Below, one piece after another: positions 24,653 to 33,610 of a DNA stretch of 47,965 bases (position 1 is the stretch's first letter; each line of letters begins with the position of its first letter). Origin of the DNA: UBA4720 sp038227135 (GTDB lineage Bacteria > Gemmatimonadota > Gemmatimonadetes > Gemmatimonadales > Gemmatimonadaceae); NCBI GenBank assembly GCA_038227135.1, contig JBBRQC010000025.1, positions 1 through 47,965 on the forward strand, in the 5' to 3' direction. The position numbers and the translations under genes are program-made. Below the pieces are notes generated by a model. That model saw nothing but the letters and a program-made list of their open reading frames with translations, was not told where the DNA came from and made no database searches.

Positions 24653-25624
24653 CTAAAGCTTTTGGGCGGCTTCGGTCGCGAAGTAGGTCACGATGAAGTC
24701 GGCTCCGGCCCGGCGGATGCCGAGCAGCGATTCCATCATCACGCGGTCCTTTTCGATCCAGCCGCGATCGGCTGCCGCGCAGATCATGGCATATTCGCCG
24801 CTTACCTGGTACGCGGCAACCGGGTATCCGGTCTCTGCCTTGACGCGTGCCACGATGTCCAGATAAGGGCCGGCCGGCTTCACCATCACCGCATCCGCTC
24901 CCTCGGAGATGTCGGAGAGCACCTCCCTCATCGCTTCCTCGGCGTTCCCGGGATCCATTTGGTAGCCGCGCCGGTCGCCCGATTGCGGCGCAGATTCCGC
25001 CGCCTCTCGAAATGGTCCGTAATAGGCCGACGCATACTTCGCAGCGTAGCTCAGGATCGACACTCCCGAAAAGTCGTTGTCGTCGAGCCCGGACCTTATC
25101 GCCTGGACCCGTCCGTCCATCATGTCGCTGGGAGCAACGATATCCGCGCCAGCGTGCGCATGGGAGAGCGCGGCGCGCGATAGCAGCGCGAGCGTCGCGT
25201 CGTTGTCTACCTCTCCGTCCTTGAGAATCCCGCAGTGGCCGTGCTCGGTATACTCGCACATGCAGACGTCGGTGATCACGACCAGATCGGGGATCTCTTT
25301 CTTCAATGCACGCACCGCATTCTGGACGGCGCCCTTGTCGTCCCAGGCCGAGGAGCCGGTCGCGTCTTTCGTCTCGGGCACTCCGAAGAGGATGATCCCG
25401 CCCACGCCCGCTCTTGCGGCCGCCTCCGCATCGCGCAGCATCTCGTCCACCGAGGTCTGGTTGACGCCGGGCATCGACCCAACGGCGCGGCGCAGGTTCT
25501 TCCCATCGCGAACGAAGACGGGCAGGACGAGCTGCGCTGCCGCGAGATGCGTCTCGCGCACGAGGTTCCGAAGCGCGGCGGTGCGCCGCAGCCGGCGCGG
25601 GCGATATTGCGGGAAGCTCGACAC
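24653..25624 (-). CDS. hemB: Porphobilinogen synthase (delta-aminolevulinic acid dehydratase)
   Basis: A 323-residue cytoplasmic enzyme joining two 5-aminolevulinates into porphobilinogen. The Schiff-base lysine is Lys249 in AVMVKPAG, and the second active-site lysine is Lys196 in LSYAAKYASAYYG. The catalytic-zinc cysteines Cys121, Cys123 and Cys131 in DVCMCEYTEHGHCG show this is a zinc-type rather than magnesium-only enzyme. It has a GTG start at 25624, 2 bases after the hemC stop. It is the last tetrapyrrole gene of the minus-strand operon. Confidence 0.97.
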   Translation of the reverse strand: MSSFPQYRPRRLRRTAALRNLVRETHLAAAQLVLPVFVRDGKNLRRAVGSMPGVNQTSVDEMLRDAEAAARAGVGGIILFGVPETKDATGSSAWDDKGAVQNAVRALKKEIPDLVVITDVCMCEYTEHGHCGILKDGEVDNDATLALLSRAALSHAHAGADIVAPSDMMDGRVQAIRSGLDDNDFSGVSILSYAAKYASAYYGPFREAAESAPQSGDRRGYQMDPGNAEEAMREVLSDISEGADAVMVKPAGPYLDIVARVKAETGYPVAAYQVSGEYAMICAAADRGWIEKDRVMMESLLGIRRAGADFIVTYFATEAAQKL

Positions 25625-25626
25625 TC

Positions 25627-26604
25627 TTACTGTGGTTGTGGGGCGGGAAGTCTGGACAGCTGGCGGAGCTCCACCAGCAGGCTCGACCCCCCCCGCGAAC
25701 GGATCTCGGCGGCGAGCGCCTCGCCAGTGGACTCGGGAGCACCGGAATCCAGCGCGCGGGATCCACGCACTATGTGCTTACCGCTCAGGTCAGCCAACAT
25801 ACCATATAATGTAGAGCGCCCACCGACGTCACTGACGAGCGCGCCGATCGGCACCTGACACCCGCCTTCGAGGGCGGCGAGAAAAGCCCGCTCCGCGCGC
25901 GTGGCGATCGAAGTTGGCTGGTGGTCGAGTGTCGAGAGCAACTCTCTCATGCGCTGGTCGTCGTTTCTCACCTGGACTGCGATCGCTCCCTGGCCCGGCG
26001 CGGGAAGCCAGTCGGGCGGCTCGAAGAACATCGTGATTCGCTGCTGCACCTCCAGTCGGATCAGTCCCGCCGCCGCGAGAATGGCGGCGTGAACTTTCCC
26101 CGTCTCGACCTTCCCAAGGCGAGTCGGGACGTTGCCGCGCAGCTCGACGATCTCGAGATCCGGTCTCCTGGCCATCAGCTGGGCCCGGCGGCGCAGACTC
26201 GACGTCCCGACCCTCGATCCCGCTGGCAGATCTTCGAGACTCTCGGCGCCCGTGAGGCGATTGACGACAAGCACGTCGCGCGGATCCTCCCGCTCGAGGT
26301 GGGCGATGATCTCGAGGCCATCAGGAGATTCAGTCGGCAAATCCTTCAGCGAGTGAACCGCGCAGTCGATCTTCCTTTTCGAGAGAGCGACTTCCAGCTC
26401 GCGGGTGAACAACCCCTTGGCGCCTATCTCCGTGAGTGGCTGGTCCAATTTCTTGTCGCCAGTCGTCTTGAACGTGACGAGCTCCGATCTTATCCCTCGA
26501 GCGAGAAGGGCGGCTTCCACGAGGCGCGCTTGCCGAAGAGCGAGCTCGGAAGCTCGCGTTCCGATGCGAATTACTCCCGGATCCCGCTTCGACTTAGGCG
26601 CCAC
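25627..26604 (-). CDS. hemC: Hydroxymethylbilane synthase (porphobilinogen deaminase)
   Basis: A 325-residue enzyme polymerising four porphobilinogens into hydroxymethylbilane. The dipyrromethane cofactor attaches to Cys249 in LEGGCQVPIGA. Catalytic Asp88 lies in CAVHSLKDLPTE, and GTSSLRRRAQL binds the growing chain. The C-terminus is slightly longer than in E. coli. It has a GTG start at 26604 and overlaps the end of the cobA-hemD fusion by 11 bases, so the product enters the next enzyme from a neighbouring cistron. Confidence 0.97.
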   Translation of the reverse strand: MAPKSKRDPGVIRIGTRASELALRQARLVEAALLARGIRSELVTFKTTGDKKLDQPLTEIGAKGLFTRELEVALSKRKIDCAVHSLKDLPTESPDGLEIIAHLEREDPRDVLVVNRLTGAESLEDLPAGSRVGTSSLRRRAQLMARRPDLEIVELRGNVPTRLGKVETGKVHAAILAAAGLIRLEVQQRITMFFEPPDWLPAPGQGAIAVQVRNDDQRMRELLSTLDHQPTSIATRAERAFLAALEGGCQVPIGALVSDVGGRSTLYGMLADLSGKHIVRGSRALDSGAPESTGEALAAEIRSRGGSSLLVELRQLSRLPAPQPQ

Positions 26605-28108
26605 GAAGTACCGCTTCGACGAGGCCCTCGATTGTCGATTCCTTCGCCTCGTGTTTCAGCTCGATGCCGGCGTCGCGCAAAGCCTCTGAAGTCTGTGGAC
26701 CGATCGAGGCGGCCGGCACGCGAAGCGCGAGCTCGTCGCCGACTGCATCCACGTACGCCTTTACGGCGGACGCAGATGTGAACGTGACGAGATCGACTTT
26801 GCCCGCCTCGATCGCGCGCGAAAGCCGCTTAGCGCCCTGCCCGTCCGGAATCGATCGGTAGGCTTCTATCACGGTCACGTCCGCCCCCATCGCCCTCAAG
26901 CCGACTGGCAATACATCGCGTGCCCCTTCGGCCGTCACGTAAAGCACGCTCGCCGCGGAGATGTCGTTCCGGTCGCGCATCAATTCCAGCAAGCCCTCGG
27001 CGACGAATCGCTTGGGAATCAGATCTACCGTGATCCCGTGTTCGAGAAGCGCGCCCGCGGTCGCGGGACCAACCGCGGCGATTCTCAGCCCTGCCAACGC
27101 ACGCGCATCGCGACCAGCGCCGAGCAGCTGCTCCCAGAAAATGGCGACGGCATTCTGGCTCGTAAAAACCAGCCAGTTGAAGTTGGCGATGTCGGCGATG
27201 GCCGATCGGAGCTGAGAGAGATCCAGGCGGGCGATCTGTGTTGCGGGCATCTCGATCACATCGGCGCCGAGGTCGCGCAACTTTTCGCTCAGGACCGGAG
27301 CCTGTTGGGTTGCACGCGTGACGACGATGCGCTTTCCGAAGAGCGGCCGCTGCTCGAACCAGTTCAGCTCGTCGCGAAGAACCACCGACCAACCGATCAC
27401 CGTAATCACCGGCGCGGTGAGATTCTGTTCCTCGGCTTTGGATGCAAGCGTGTCGAGCGTCGCCACCACTGTCCGCTGCTTGGGCAGCGTGCCCCATTGG
27501 ATCGCGGCTGCCGGAATCTCGCCCGGCATCCCGCCCTCGATGAGAGCGTCGGCAATGTTGCGCAGAGTTTTCACTCCCATGTAGAGGACGATGGTACCCC
27601 CGGATTTGGCGAGTGCGGCCCAGTTCGTCTGCGTGCCAGGCTTGGCGGGATCTTCGTGACCAGTCACAAAGGTCACGGAGGTTGCAATCCCGCGGTGCGT
27701 TACCGGAATCCCCGCGTACGCCGGAGCCGCGATCCCAGCCGTGACTCCCGCGACGATTTCGAATGCGACCGACGCATCGTTCAGGTCCTGGGCCTCCTCG
27801 CTGCCGCGACCGAACACGAACGGATCCCCGCCCTTGAGCCGAACGACGCGCTTGCCTTCGCGCGCGAGCTTGATGAGGAGCGCTTTGATCTCGCTCTGGC
27901 TTACCGAGTCCTTCGCGCCGCCGCGCTTCCCGACGTAGTACAGCTCCGGCAACCCCGTCTCCCGCGCGCCAGGAGGAAGAAGCGCGGTGTTCGCGAGCGC
28001 GTCGTATACGACTGCGTCGGCCGAGTCGATCAGCTGCTTGCCTCTTACCGTGATGAGACCGGGATCACCGGGACCGGCACCTACCAGAAAAACCTTTCCT
28101 TCACTCAA
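26594..28108 (-). CDS. cobA-hemD: Fused uroporphyrinogen-III C-methyltransferase / uroporphyrinogen-III synthase
   Basis: A 504-residue bifunctional protein. Residues about 1-245 are a SUMT domain (opening VFLVGAGPGDPGLITVRG, then RLKGGDPFVFGRGSEE and AGIPVTHRG) that methylates uroporphyrinogen III to precorrin-2. Residues about 255-504 are a HemD domain (LFGKRIVVTRATQQAPVLS) that cyclises hydroxymethylbilane. The fusion couples uro'gen III formation directly to the siroheme/cobalamin branch. I place the start at TTG 28108 (MSEGKVFLV), 8 bases inside the upstream gene; the long upstream open frame overlaps that gene and is not used. Confidence 0.93.
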   Translation of the reverse strand: MSEGKVFLVGAGPGDPGLITVRGKQLIDSADAVVYDALANTALLPPGARETGLPELYYVGKRGGAKDSVSQSEIKALLIKLAREGKRVVRLKGGDPFVFGRGSEEAQDLNDASVAFEIVAGVTAGIAAPAYAGIPVTHRGIATSVTFVTGHEDPAKPGTQTNWAALAKSGGTIVLYMGVKTLRNIADALIEGGMPGEIPAAAIQWGTLPKQRTVVATLDTLASKAEEQNLTAPVITVIGWSVVLRDELNWFEQRPLFGKRIVVTRATQQAPVLSEKLRDLGADVIEMPATQIARLDLSQLRSAIADIANFNWLVFTSQNAVAIFWEQLLGAGRDARALAGLRIAAVGPATAGALLEHGITVDLIPKRFVAEGLLELMRDRNDISAASVLYVTAEGARDVLPVGLRAMGADVTVIEAYRSIPDGQGAKRLSRAIEAGKVDLVTFTSASAVKAYVDAVGDELALRVPAASIGPQTSEALRDAGIELKHEAKESTIEGLVEAVLRGA

Positions 28109-29300
28109 GACGCAGTCCTTCGGTTCTGTCGCTCGCAGGCGAGCGGAGTGTGGAACGCGACTTCGGCTCCTCCGGCGTGAGCCCCACCTTCTCGGCCCAA
28201 CGTGCGTATTCAACCGGCGATATCTCGGATGGCTTGATCTCGCTGCGGCCGCCCCAGAAAACGTTCGTGTAGAGAACCGGGATCCCCGATTCCTCGAGAT
28301 GCTTGTCGATAGCCAGCTTGTGGGAGAGCACGAGGTCTTTGTCGGTGCCGTGCGCGACCGCCATGATGTTCACGTCGCCAAATTCCGGGCCTCCCTCGCG
28401 CCAGTAAGCGTGGGTGAGAATGTGATGGCGCCCCACTTCCTTCCCCGCCTCTATCTCCCGTCCCGTCGGCACGCGCCAGTGAAATAGCGCGTTGTATCTA
28501 GTCACGCGCTCACCGGTCGCGGATGGCTTGACGTGCTCGAGGAAAGTTGAAAACCTTCCGATCACCTCGCGCGCGCTGAGCGACCTGGCGATACGAATGA
28601 ATTCCTCGAGCGAAAGTCCCGCTTCCCCGGCGCGGGCTCGCCACGGGTTGGGCGTTATCTCGTCGGCGGTGAACTCGCGCTTGAGCGCCGTCAGCACCCG
28701 CCAGTCGAGTGGAGACAGCTCGACTATGTTGGTGTCGAGAACTCGCCCCGGCTCCTCGCTTCGCGAGCCCGGCTCCATTCCACGCCGGCGCACGTGACCC
28801 ACGCCAAGCGTGAACAGCCTCTTCGCCGGCATGATCCGGTATGCCTCCGCGCCAACCTCGGACGCCAGAAAGTCGCAGTGACGCGTCATCGAAAATCCCT
28901 GCGGGACCTTGAGCGTCGTCCACAATCTGTACACCGAGCCGGTCGTCTCCGCGTCGGTCGAGCGGATCACAACGTGACCCGAGAATGGATCGTCCTTCGC
29001 CATGTAGCCGAAGGCGGAATCGAGACTGCCGTTCGGCACGCGCCACGCCACCAGGGCGCCCGGCGCGAGATTCGTTGCCATCAGCGTCTGCCTGATCCGG
29101 CGGATGACTCCGGCTGCCAACATCGCGCGCAACCGCTCGATCACTATGTCTTCGGCGAGCTCCGCAGAGAAGGCAATCTCCGCGAACGGCTCGTTGACGA
29201 AACCGGAGATGCGATCCTCGGACACCGCCAGGATGCGGGCGTTCACCGGATCGGAGATTTCGGAAGGGATCGGCGGAGACGCGGATAGATTAGCGGCCAC
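28101..29300 (-). CDS. Double-domain siroheme-decarboxylase-like (AhbA/AhbB, Lrp/AsnC-fold) protein
   Basis: A 399-residue protein made of two related AsnC-like halves. The first half has the helix-turn-helix-like segment NEPFAEIAFSAELAED, then LAAGVIRRIRQTLMA, followed by a beta domain with ALVAWRVPNG. The second half (from about residue 195) repeats helical and beta regions with LFHWRVPTG, HHILTHAYWREG (291-302) and NIMAVAHGTDKD (311-322). These match the decarboxylase signature HCYxR...NxFxMxHG of AhbA/AhbB and NirD/L/G/H, which convert siroheme to didecarboxysiroheme. It sits between ccmD and cobA-hemD with overlaps on both sides. It has a GTG start at 29300. True siroheme decarboxylation is inferred; a heme-responsive Lrp-type regulator is the alternative. 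Confidence 0.7.
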   Translation of the reverse strand: MAANLSASPPIPSEISDPVNARILAVSEDRISGFVNEPFAEIAFSAELAEDIVIERLRAMLAAGVIRRIRQTLMATNLAPGALVAWRVPNGSLDSAFGYMAKDDPFSGHVVIRSTDAETTGSVYRLWTTLKVPQGFSMTRHCDFLASEVGAEAYRIMPAKRLFTLGVGHVRRRGMEPGSRSEEPGRVLDTNIVELSPLDWRVLTALKREFTADEITPNPWRARAGEAGLSLEEFIRIARSLSAREVIGRFSTFLEHVKPSATGERVTRYNALFHWRVPTGREIEAGKEVGRHHILTHAYWREGGPEFGDVNIMAVAHGTDKDLVLSHKLAIDKHLEESGIPVLYTNVFWGGRSEIKPSEISPVEYARWAEKVGLTPEEPKSRSTLRSPASDRTEGLRLE

Positions 29301-29410
29301 TATCTGGCCCTCAGTCGCTTGCGTCGAAGGTAGAGGCTGATCGCGTACGCCGCGTAGATGGTGAGCGCGACGGCGTAGGCGACGTGGTAGTACGAAGAGG
29401 TCTCAGGCAT
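29300..29410 (-). CDS. ccmD: CcmD-like heme exporter accessory peptide
   Basis: A 36-residue single-helix membrane peptide that would easily be missed. It reads MPETSSYYHVAYAVALTIYA, then AYAISLYLRRKRLRAR: a short N-terminal tail, one helix with aromatic residues, and a basic cytoplasmic end, the layout of CcmD. CcmD holds CcmABC and the heme chaperone CcmE together. Its ATG lies 8 bases inside ccmC and its TAG shares one base with the GTG of the next gene, which fits the conserved ccmC-ccmD order. Confidence 0.8.
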   Translation of the reverse strand: MPETSSYYHVAYAVALTIYAAYAISLYLRRKRLRAR

Positions 29411-30134
29411 GCTGCTCCGCTGCTTCCATGATTGTATCGCGCTCGACGGCGAAGCGGTACCGCGACCGCACGAACGCGAAGTAAAGCAGCGTGAAAGAGA
29501 TCAGGGAGACGAAGAGCGTAAGCAGCATCTCGCCCGGAAGCGACGGCGCGCTGGGCTTTCCGACGATCGGCATGGGGTGCATCGTCGCGAAGAGATAGAC
29601 GCTCAGGTGAATGAACGGAATCAGCAGCGCACCCAGAATCCCCAGCACCGCCGAGTAGCGCGCGCGCATCTCGGGCGAGTCTATGGCTCCGCGCAGGACG
29701 ATATAAGAGACGTAGATGAACCACAGGAAGAGAGTTGACACGAGGCGAACGTCCCACCACGCCCAGTATGTTCCCCAGATCGGCTTCGCCCACATTGGCC
29801 CCGTGATCAACACCACGGTCGTGAAGACCACTCCGACTTCGGCCGAGCTCTCGGCGAAGCGGTCGAGCCGCGGATCCCTGAGCCAGAGGAAGACGCCGCT
29901 GGCGATCGCGACCAGCCCGAAGGCGAAGAACGCCACCCACGCCGCGGGAACGTGTATGTAGAAAATCTTTTGCGCGGCTCCCTGTTTCGCTTCCAGAGGC
30001 GTGAAGAACGCGGCGCGAATAACAGTCCCGACTACGGCCAGGCCGGCGACGGTGGGAAGCCAGGAGATCTTGAGTGTCATCGACTCCAAATTTAACAGGG
30101 AGCGAGACCTGCCGGACGCTTCCATTCCTGGCAT
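29403..30134 (-). CDS. ccmC: Cytochrome c maturation heme-handling protein CcmC/CcsA-like
   Basis: A 243-residue (or 225 from ATG 30080) inner-membrane protein with six helices. The tryptophan-rich heme-binding WWD segment is WGTYWAWWDVRLVS, and the flanking histidines are in QKIFYIHVPAAW and FIHLSVYLF. It loads heme onto the periplasmic chaperone CcmE. Start is uncertain. ATG 30134 follows GGAAGATTAGGAA and is 3 bases after the ccmB stop, while ATG 30080 follows GGAG and gives a more typical N-terminus (MTLKISWLP). Confidence 0.93.
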   Translation of the reverse strand: MPGMEASGRSRSLLNLESMTLKISWLPTVAGLAVVGTVIRAAFFTPLEAKQGAAQKIFYIHVPAAWVAFFAFGLVAIASGVFLWLRDPRLDRFAESSAEVGVVFTTVVLITGPMWAKPIWGTYWAWWDVRLVSTLFLWFIYVSYIVLRGAIDSPEMRARYSAVLGILGALLIPFIHLSVYLFATMHPMPIVGKPSAPSLPGEMLLTLFVSLISFTLLYFAFVRSRYRFAVERDTIMEAAEQHA

Positions 30135-30137
30135 TTC

Positions 30138-30818
30138 CTAATCTTCCAGAGTGAACGGGTAAGCGAGGGTGCACGCTGCAACAAACACGATGTCGAACGC
30201 GAGAAGCAGCTTGAGCCACGCGCTCGCCTCCGTCGCCGGCCGGCCGCTCAATAGCTTGGCCGTCGCCTGCGTGGCGCCGATCACGATGGGGACAAAGAAT
30301 GGAAGCGCCAGCATTGGCAGGAGAAGCTCGGCCAATCGCGTGTTGACGGCCATCGCGCTGAACAGAGTCCCGACGGCAACCAGGCCAATGGCGGCCAGAA
30401 CGGCGATTGCGATGAGTGGTCCGGCAACATCGCCGAGCGGAAGATTGTAAAACAGGACCAGTGCCGGTATCGCAATCAGCTGCACCGCCGCGACGAAGAT
30501 GACGTTCGCGATCGCTTTGCCGAGGAAGATCGCGTGTCTCGACACTGGAGATGCGAGCAGGCCGTCGATGGCGTGGTCGGCCGCTTCGACGCCGAATGAA
30601 CGGTGCAGTCCCAGCAGGCCGGAGAAAGTGAAAATCACCCAGAGCACGCCCGGCGCGAGATCCGTCACCGCGACGGCGGTGGGATCCCAGGCGTAGTAGA
30701 AGATCACCAGTCCCAGCAGCGCGAACACGACCGCCGACAGGAACGCGCTGCGGGTCCGGAATTCTATCGCCAGATCCTTTCGCGCGATCAGCCACGCCGC
30801 GGCAATCGTGTCACTCAC
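30138..30818 (-). CDS. ccmB: Heme exporter membrane subunit CcmB
   Basis: A 226-residue six-helix permease subunit that pairs with CcmA to form the heme-release ABC transporter of cytochrome c maturation. CcmB features are the opening WLIARKDLAIEFRTRSAF, the central LHRSFGVEAADHAIDGLL, and the SPVSRHAIFLGKAIAN segment. It has a GTG start at 30818 and overlaps the end of ccmA by 8 bases; the ccmC start follows after 3 bases. Confidence 0.93.
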   Translation of the reverse strand: MSDTIAAAWLIARKDLAIEFRTRSAFLSAVVFALLGLVIFYYAWDPTAVAVTDLAPGVLWVIFTFSGLLGLHRSFGVEAADHAIDGLLASPVSRHAIFLGKAIANVIFVAAVQLIAIPALVLFYNLPLGDVAGPLIAIAVLAAIGLVAVGTLFSAMAVNTRLAELLLPMLALPFFVPIVIGATQATAKLLSGRPATEASAWLKLLLAFDIVFVAACTLAYPFTLED

Positions 30819-31554
30819 GCGCGGTCAGCGCCTCATGGTACAGATTGGAGTACGAGGTAATGTCCACATCCGATCGGCGGTCGTACCGGACGAACCGTCC
30901 CGATTGCATCACAGCCGCGTGGGTAGCCACAGAAAGACCCTCGGCGAGGTTGTGGGTGACGATGATGATCGCGGCGCCCGCTGAGCGAAGCTCCTGGAAG
31001 AGCACGGTCAGTGCGCGCGCGCCGCTCTCGTCCAGTCCACTGTATGGTTCGTCGGCGAGGACGATCCGCGGCGCATGGACTGTAGCGCGAGCGATCGAGA
31101 CACGCTGTTGCATTCCGCGGCTGAGCAACCGGACGGGAGTATCCGCGCGATCCGACATCGACATCCGTCGGAGCGAATTCTCGACACGGGTTGAAACGTC
31201 CGGTACCGAGTAAAGACGCGCGGCAAACGAGACATTTTCCCGCGGCGAGAGCGCCCCGTACAGCATGGTGTGGTGCGAGATGAGGCCTACGCGCGATCTC
31301 ACGTCGGCGCCGGCGGGGAGGGAGATTCCGGCAACCTTGGCGCTTCCCGATGAAGGCTTGAGCAGACCGGCAAGGACGCGGAGAAGGGTCGTCTTCCCAG
31401 CTCCGTTGGGGCCAAACAACGCCAGGCATTCTCCGGCAGCCAGGGAAAAGCTCACGCCGGCGACTGCCTTCCTCGGACCGAACGACCGCGTCAGGCCCGA
31501 GACCTCGACGACGGGTCGGGGAACGGTGGAAGTTGTGTTGGAGAGGAGCGACAT
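30811..31554 (-). CDS. ccmA: Heme exporter ATP-binding subunit CcmA
   Basis: A 247-residue ABC ATPase. Walker A is GPNGAGKTT, the signature loop is LLSRGMQQR, Walker B is IVLADEPYSGLD, and the H-loop is IVTHN. With CcmB it powers release of heme-loaded CcmE. I chose ATG 31554, preceded by AGGCGA; GTG 31572 is possible. It heads the minus-strand ccm-hem operon and is divergent from acs, with 91 bases between starts that must hold both promoters. Confidence 0.93.
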   Translation of the reverse strand: MSLLSNTTSTVPRPVVEVSGLTRSFGPRKAVAGVSFSLAAGECLALFGPNGAGKTTLLRVLAGLLKPSSGSAKVAGISLPAGADVRSRVGLISHHTMLYGALSPRENVSFAARLYSVPDVSTRVENSLRRMSMSDRADTPVRLLSRGMQQRVSIARATVHAPRIVLADEPYSGLDESGARALTVLFQELRSAGAAIIIVTHNLAEGLSVATHAAVMQSGRFVRYDRRSDVDITSYSNLYHEALTARE

Positions 31555-31645
31555 TCGCCTAGAACTTGCCACTCTGGCGAGAGCGGCGCAAAACGCAGTA
31601 TCCTTGGGTCTCGCTCCATTTCAGCGCGTCCACCGACTTTCTACG

Positions 31646-33610
31646 ATGACTGACATCGACGTTCTGCTCACGGAAAACCGGAAATTCCCGCCCCCGCCCG
31701 GGTTCGCCCGGCAGGCAAACGTTCGCTCGGAGGACATCTACGAGGCGGCCGCCCGCGATCCGGAGCAGTTCTGGGCGGAGCAGGCGAAGAGCCTTGAATG
31801 GATGACACCGTGGAAAAAAGTCCTGGAGTGGAATCCCCCGCACGCGAAATGGTTCATCGGTGGAAAGCTCAACATCGCAGCCAACTGCATTGATCGACAC
31901 GTGCGGGGAGCGAACAGAAACAAGGCGGCGCTCATCTGGGAAGGAGAGCCCGGCGACCGGCGAACGCTGACGTACTGGGATCTCTACGTCGAGGTCTCGC
32001 GGTTTGCAAATGTTCTCAAAGCGCTTGGCGTAAAAAAAGGGGATCGCGTCGCGATATACCTGCCGCTCATTCCGGAAGCGGCGATATCAATGCTCGCCTG
32101 CGCGCGAATCGGCGCGATTCACTCCGTGGTTTTCGGCGGCTTCTCGGCAGAATCCCTGCGCGATCGCATCAACGATGCGAAGGCTCGAGTCCTGATAACG
32201 GCCGACGCGGGATATCGTCGCGGTCAGGTCATTCCTCTCAAGCGCAATTGCGACAAGGCATTGGAGGACACGCCGTCCATAGAACACGTCATCGTAGTAC
32301 AGCGGCGCCCGGGCAGCTCCGGTGACGAAGCGTTTGCCGAAATGGTCGAAGGCCGGGACCACTGGTGGCATCGTCTGATGAAAACAGTCGACACCAAATG
32401 CGATCCGGAGCCGATGGATGCTGAGGATGTGCTTTACATCCTGTACACCTCGGGCACCACCGGCAAACCAAAGGGAATCGTGCACACGACCGGTGGCTAC
32501 CTCACCGGCGTTGCCTCGACGACGAAGATGGTGTTCGACCTGAAGGACGAAGATGTCTTCTGGTGCACAGCCGACATCGGCTGGGTGACGGGGCATTCGT
32601 ACCTGGTGTACGGGCCGCTCGCGAATGGAGCAACATGCGTGATGTATGAAGGCGCGCCCGACTGGCCGGAACGCGACCGCTTCTGGGACATCTGCGAGAA
32701 GCATGGCGTCACGATCCTCTACACTGCTCCGACGGCGATCCGGGCTTTCATGAAATGGGGAGACGAGCATCCCGCGAAGCACGACCTGTCCCGGCTGCGG
32801 CTCCTCGGCTCCGTTGGCGAGCCGATAAATCCGGAAGCGTGGATGTGGTATCGCGAGCACATCGGCGGCAATCGTTGTCCGATCGTCGACACGTGGTGGC
32901 AGACGGAGACCGGAGCCATCGTGATCTCTCCGTTGCCGGGAAGCACTGAGACGAAGCCTGGCAGCGCGACGAAAGCACTTCCTGGCTACAGTGCCGATCT
33001 CCTGGATTCGGCCGGCAAGCGCATCGAGGTCGGAGGCGGATTATTGGCGCTCACCAAACCGTGGCCGGCGATGCTGCGCACGATCTGGGGCGACGACGAA
33101 CGGTACGTTCAAACCTATTTTTCCAAGTGGCCGGGTCGCCCCGATTTGTATTTTCCCGGCGATGGAGCCAAGCGCGACAGTGATGGCTATTTCTGGATTC
33201 TGGGACGCGTCGACGATGTGCTCAACGTCGCCGGGCATCGCATCGGGACGATGGAGGTGGAATCGGCGCTGGTCGAGCACCCCGCTGTCGCTGAAGCAGC
33301 GGTGGTGGGCAGGTCTCATGAGCTCAAGGGTCAGGCAATCGCTGCGTTCGTGACGCTGCGTGACAAGAGCAAGCAGAGCCCGGCGCTGCGCGACGAGCTG
33401 CGCGAATTCGTCGCCAAAAAGATCGGCGCCCTCGCGCGCCCAGACGACATTCTGTTCTCCGCGGATCTTCCCAAAACGCGGTCGGGAAAAATCATGCGCC
33501 GACTGTTGCGCGACATCGCCGAAGGACGCGCTTTGGGCGACACGACCACGCTTGCGGATCCGAATGTCGTCGCCAACCTGAGGGATGAGTACGAGGACAA
33601 AGAGGGTTGA
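31646..33610 (+). CDS. acs: Acetyl-CoA synthetase
   Basis: A 654-residue acyl-adenylate enzyme converting acetate, ATP and CoA to acetyl-CoA. The P-loop is YTSGTTGKPKG (from Tyr267). DTWWQTETG and GRVDDVLNVAGHRIGT are the A5 and A8 regions. The acetylatable catalytic lysine is Lys615 in RSGKIMRRLLR. Length is canonical. I chose ATG 31646 because the family N-terminus is there; the frame is open upstream to 31265 but only through ccmA on the other strand. No clear Shine-Dalgarno precedes it. Confidence 0.96.
   Translation: MTDIDVLLTENRKFPPPPGFARQANVRSEDIYEAAARDPEQFWAEQAKSLEWMTPWKKVLEWNPPHAKWFIGGKLNIAANCIDRHVRGANRNKAALIWEGEPGDRRTLTYWDLYVEVSRFANVLKALGVKKGDRVAIYLPLIPEAAISMLACARIGAIHSVVFGGFSAESLRDRINDAKARVLITADAGYRRGQVIPLKRNCDKALEDTPSIEHVIVVQRRPGSSGDEAFAEMVEGRDHWWHRLMKTVDTKCDPEPMDAEDVLYILYTSGTTGKPKGIVHTTGGYLTGVASTTKMVFDLKDEDVFWCTADIGWVTGHSYLVYGPLANGATCVMYEGAPDWPERDRFWDICEKHGVTILYTAPTAIRAFMKWGDEHPAKHDLSRLRLLGSVGEPINPEAWMWYREHIGGNRCPIVDTWWQTETGAIVISPLPGSTETKPGSATKALPGYSADLLDSAGKRIEVGGGLLALTKPWPAMLRTIWGDDERYVQTYFSKWPGRPDLYFPGDGAKRDSDGYFWILGRVDDVLNVAGHRIGTMEVESALVEHPAVAEAAVVGRSHELKGQAIAAFVTLRDKSKQSPALRDELREFVAKKIGALARPDDILFSADLPKTRSGKIMRRLLRDIAEGRALGDTTTLADPNVVANLRDEYEDKEG

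Noticed and set aside
24621..25766. Long minus-strand frame overlapping hemB and hemC in another register.
   Set aside because: hemB and hemC motifs are intact in the other frame; this one has Arg/Gly-rich noise.
29311..30795. 494-residue minus-strand frame over ccmB and ccmC.
   Set aside because: The ccmB and ccmC frames carry the WWD and transporter motifs; this frame is Arg/His/Gly-rich noise.
31265..31645. Upstream extension of acs to 31265.
   Set aside because: The extra 127 residues lie antisense to ccmA and are unlike any acetyl-CoA synthetase; ATG 31646 fits the family.
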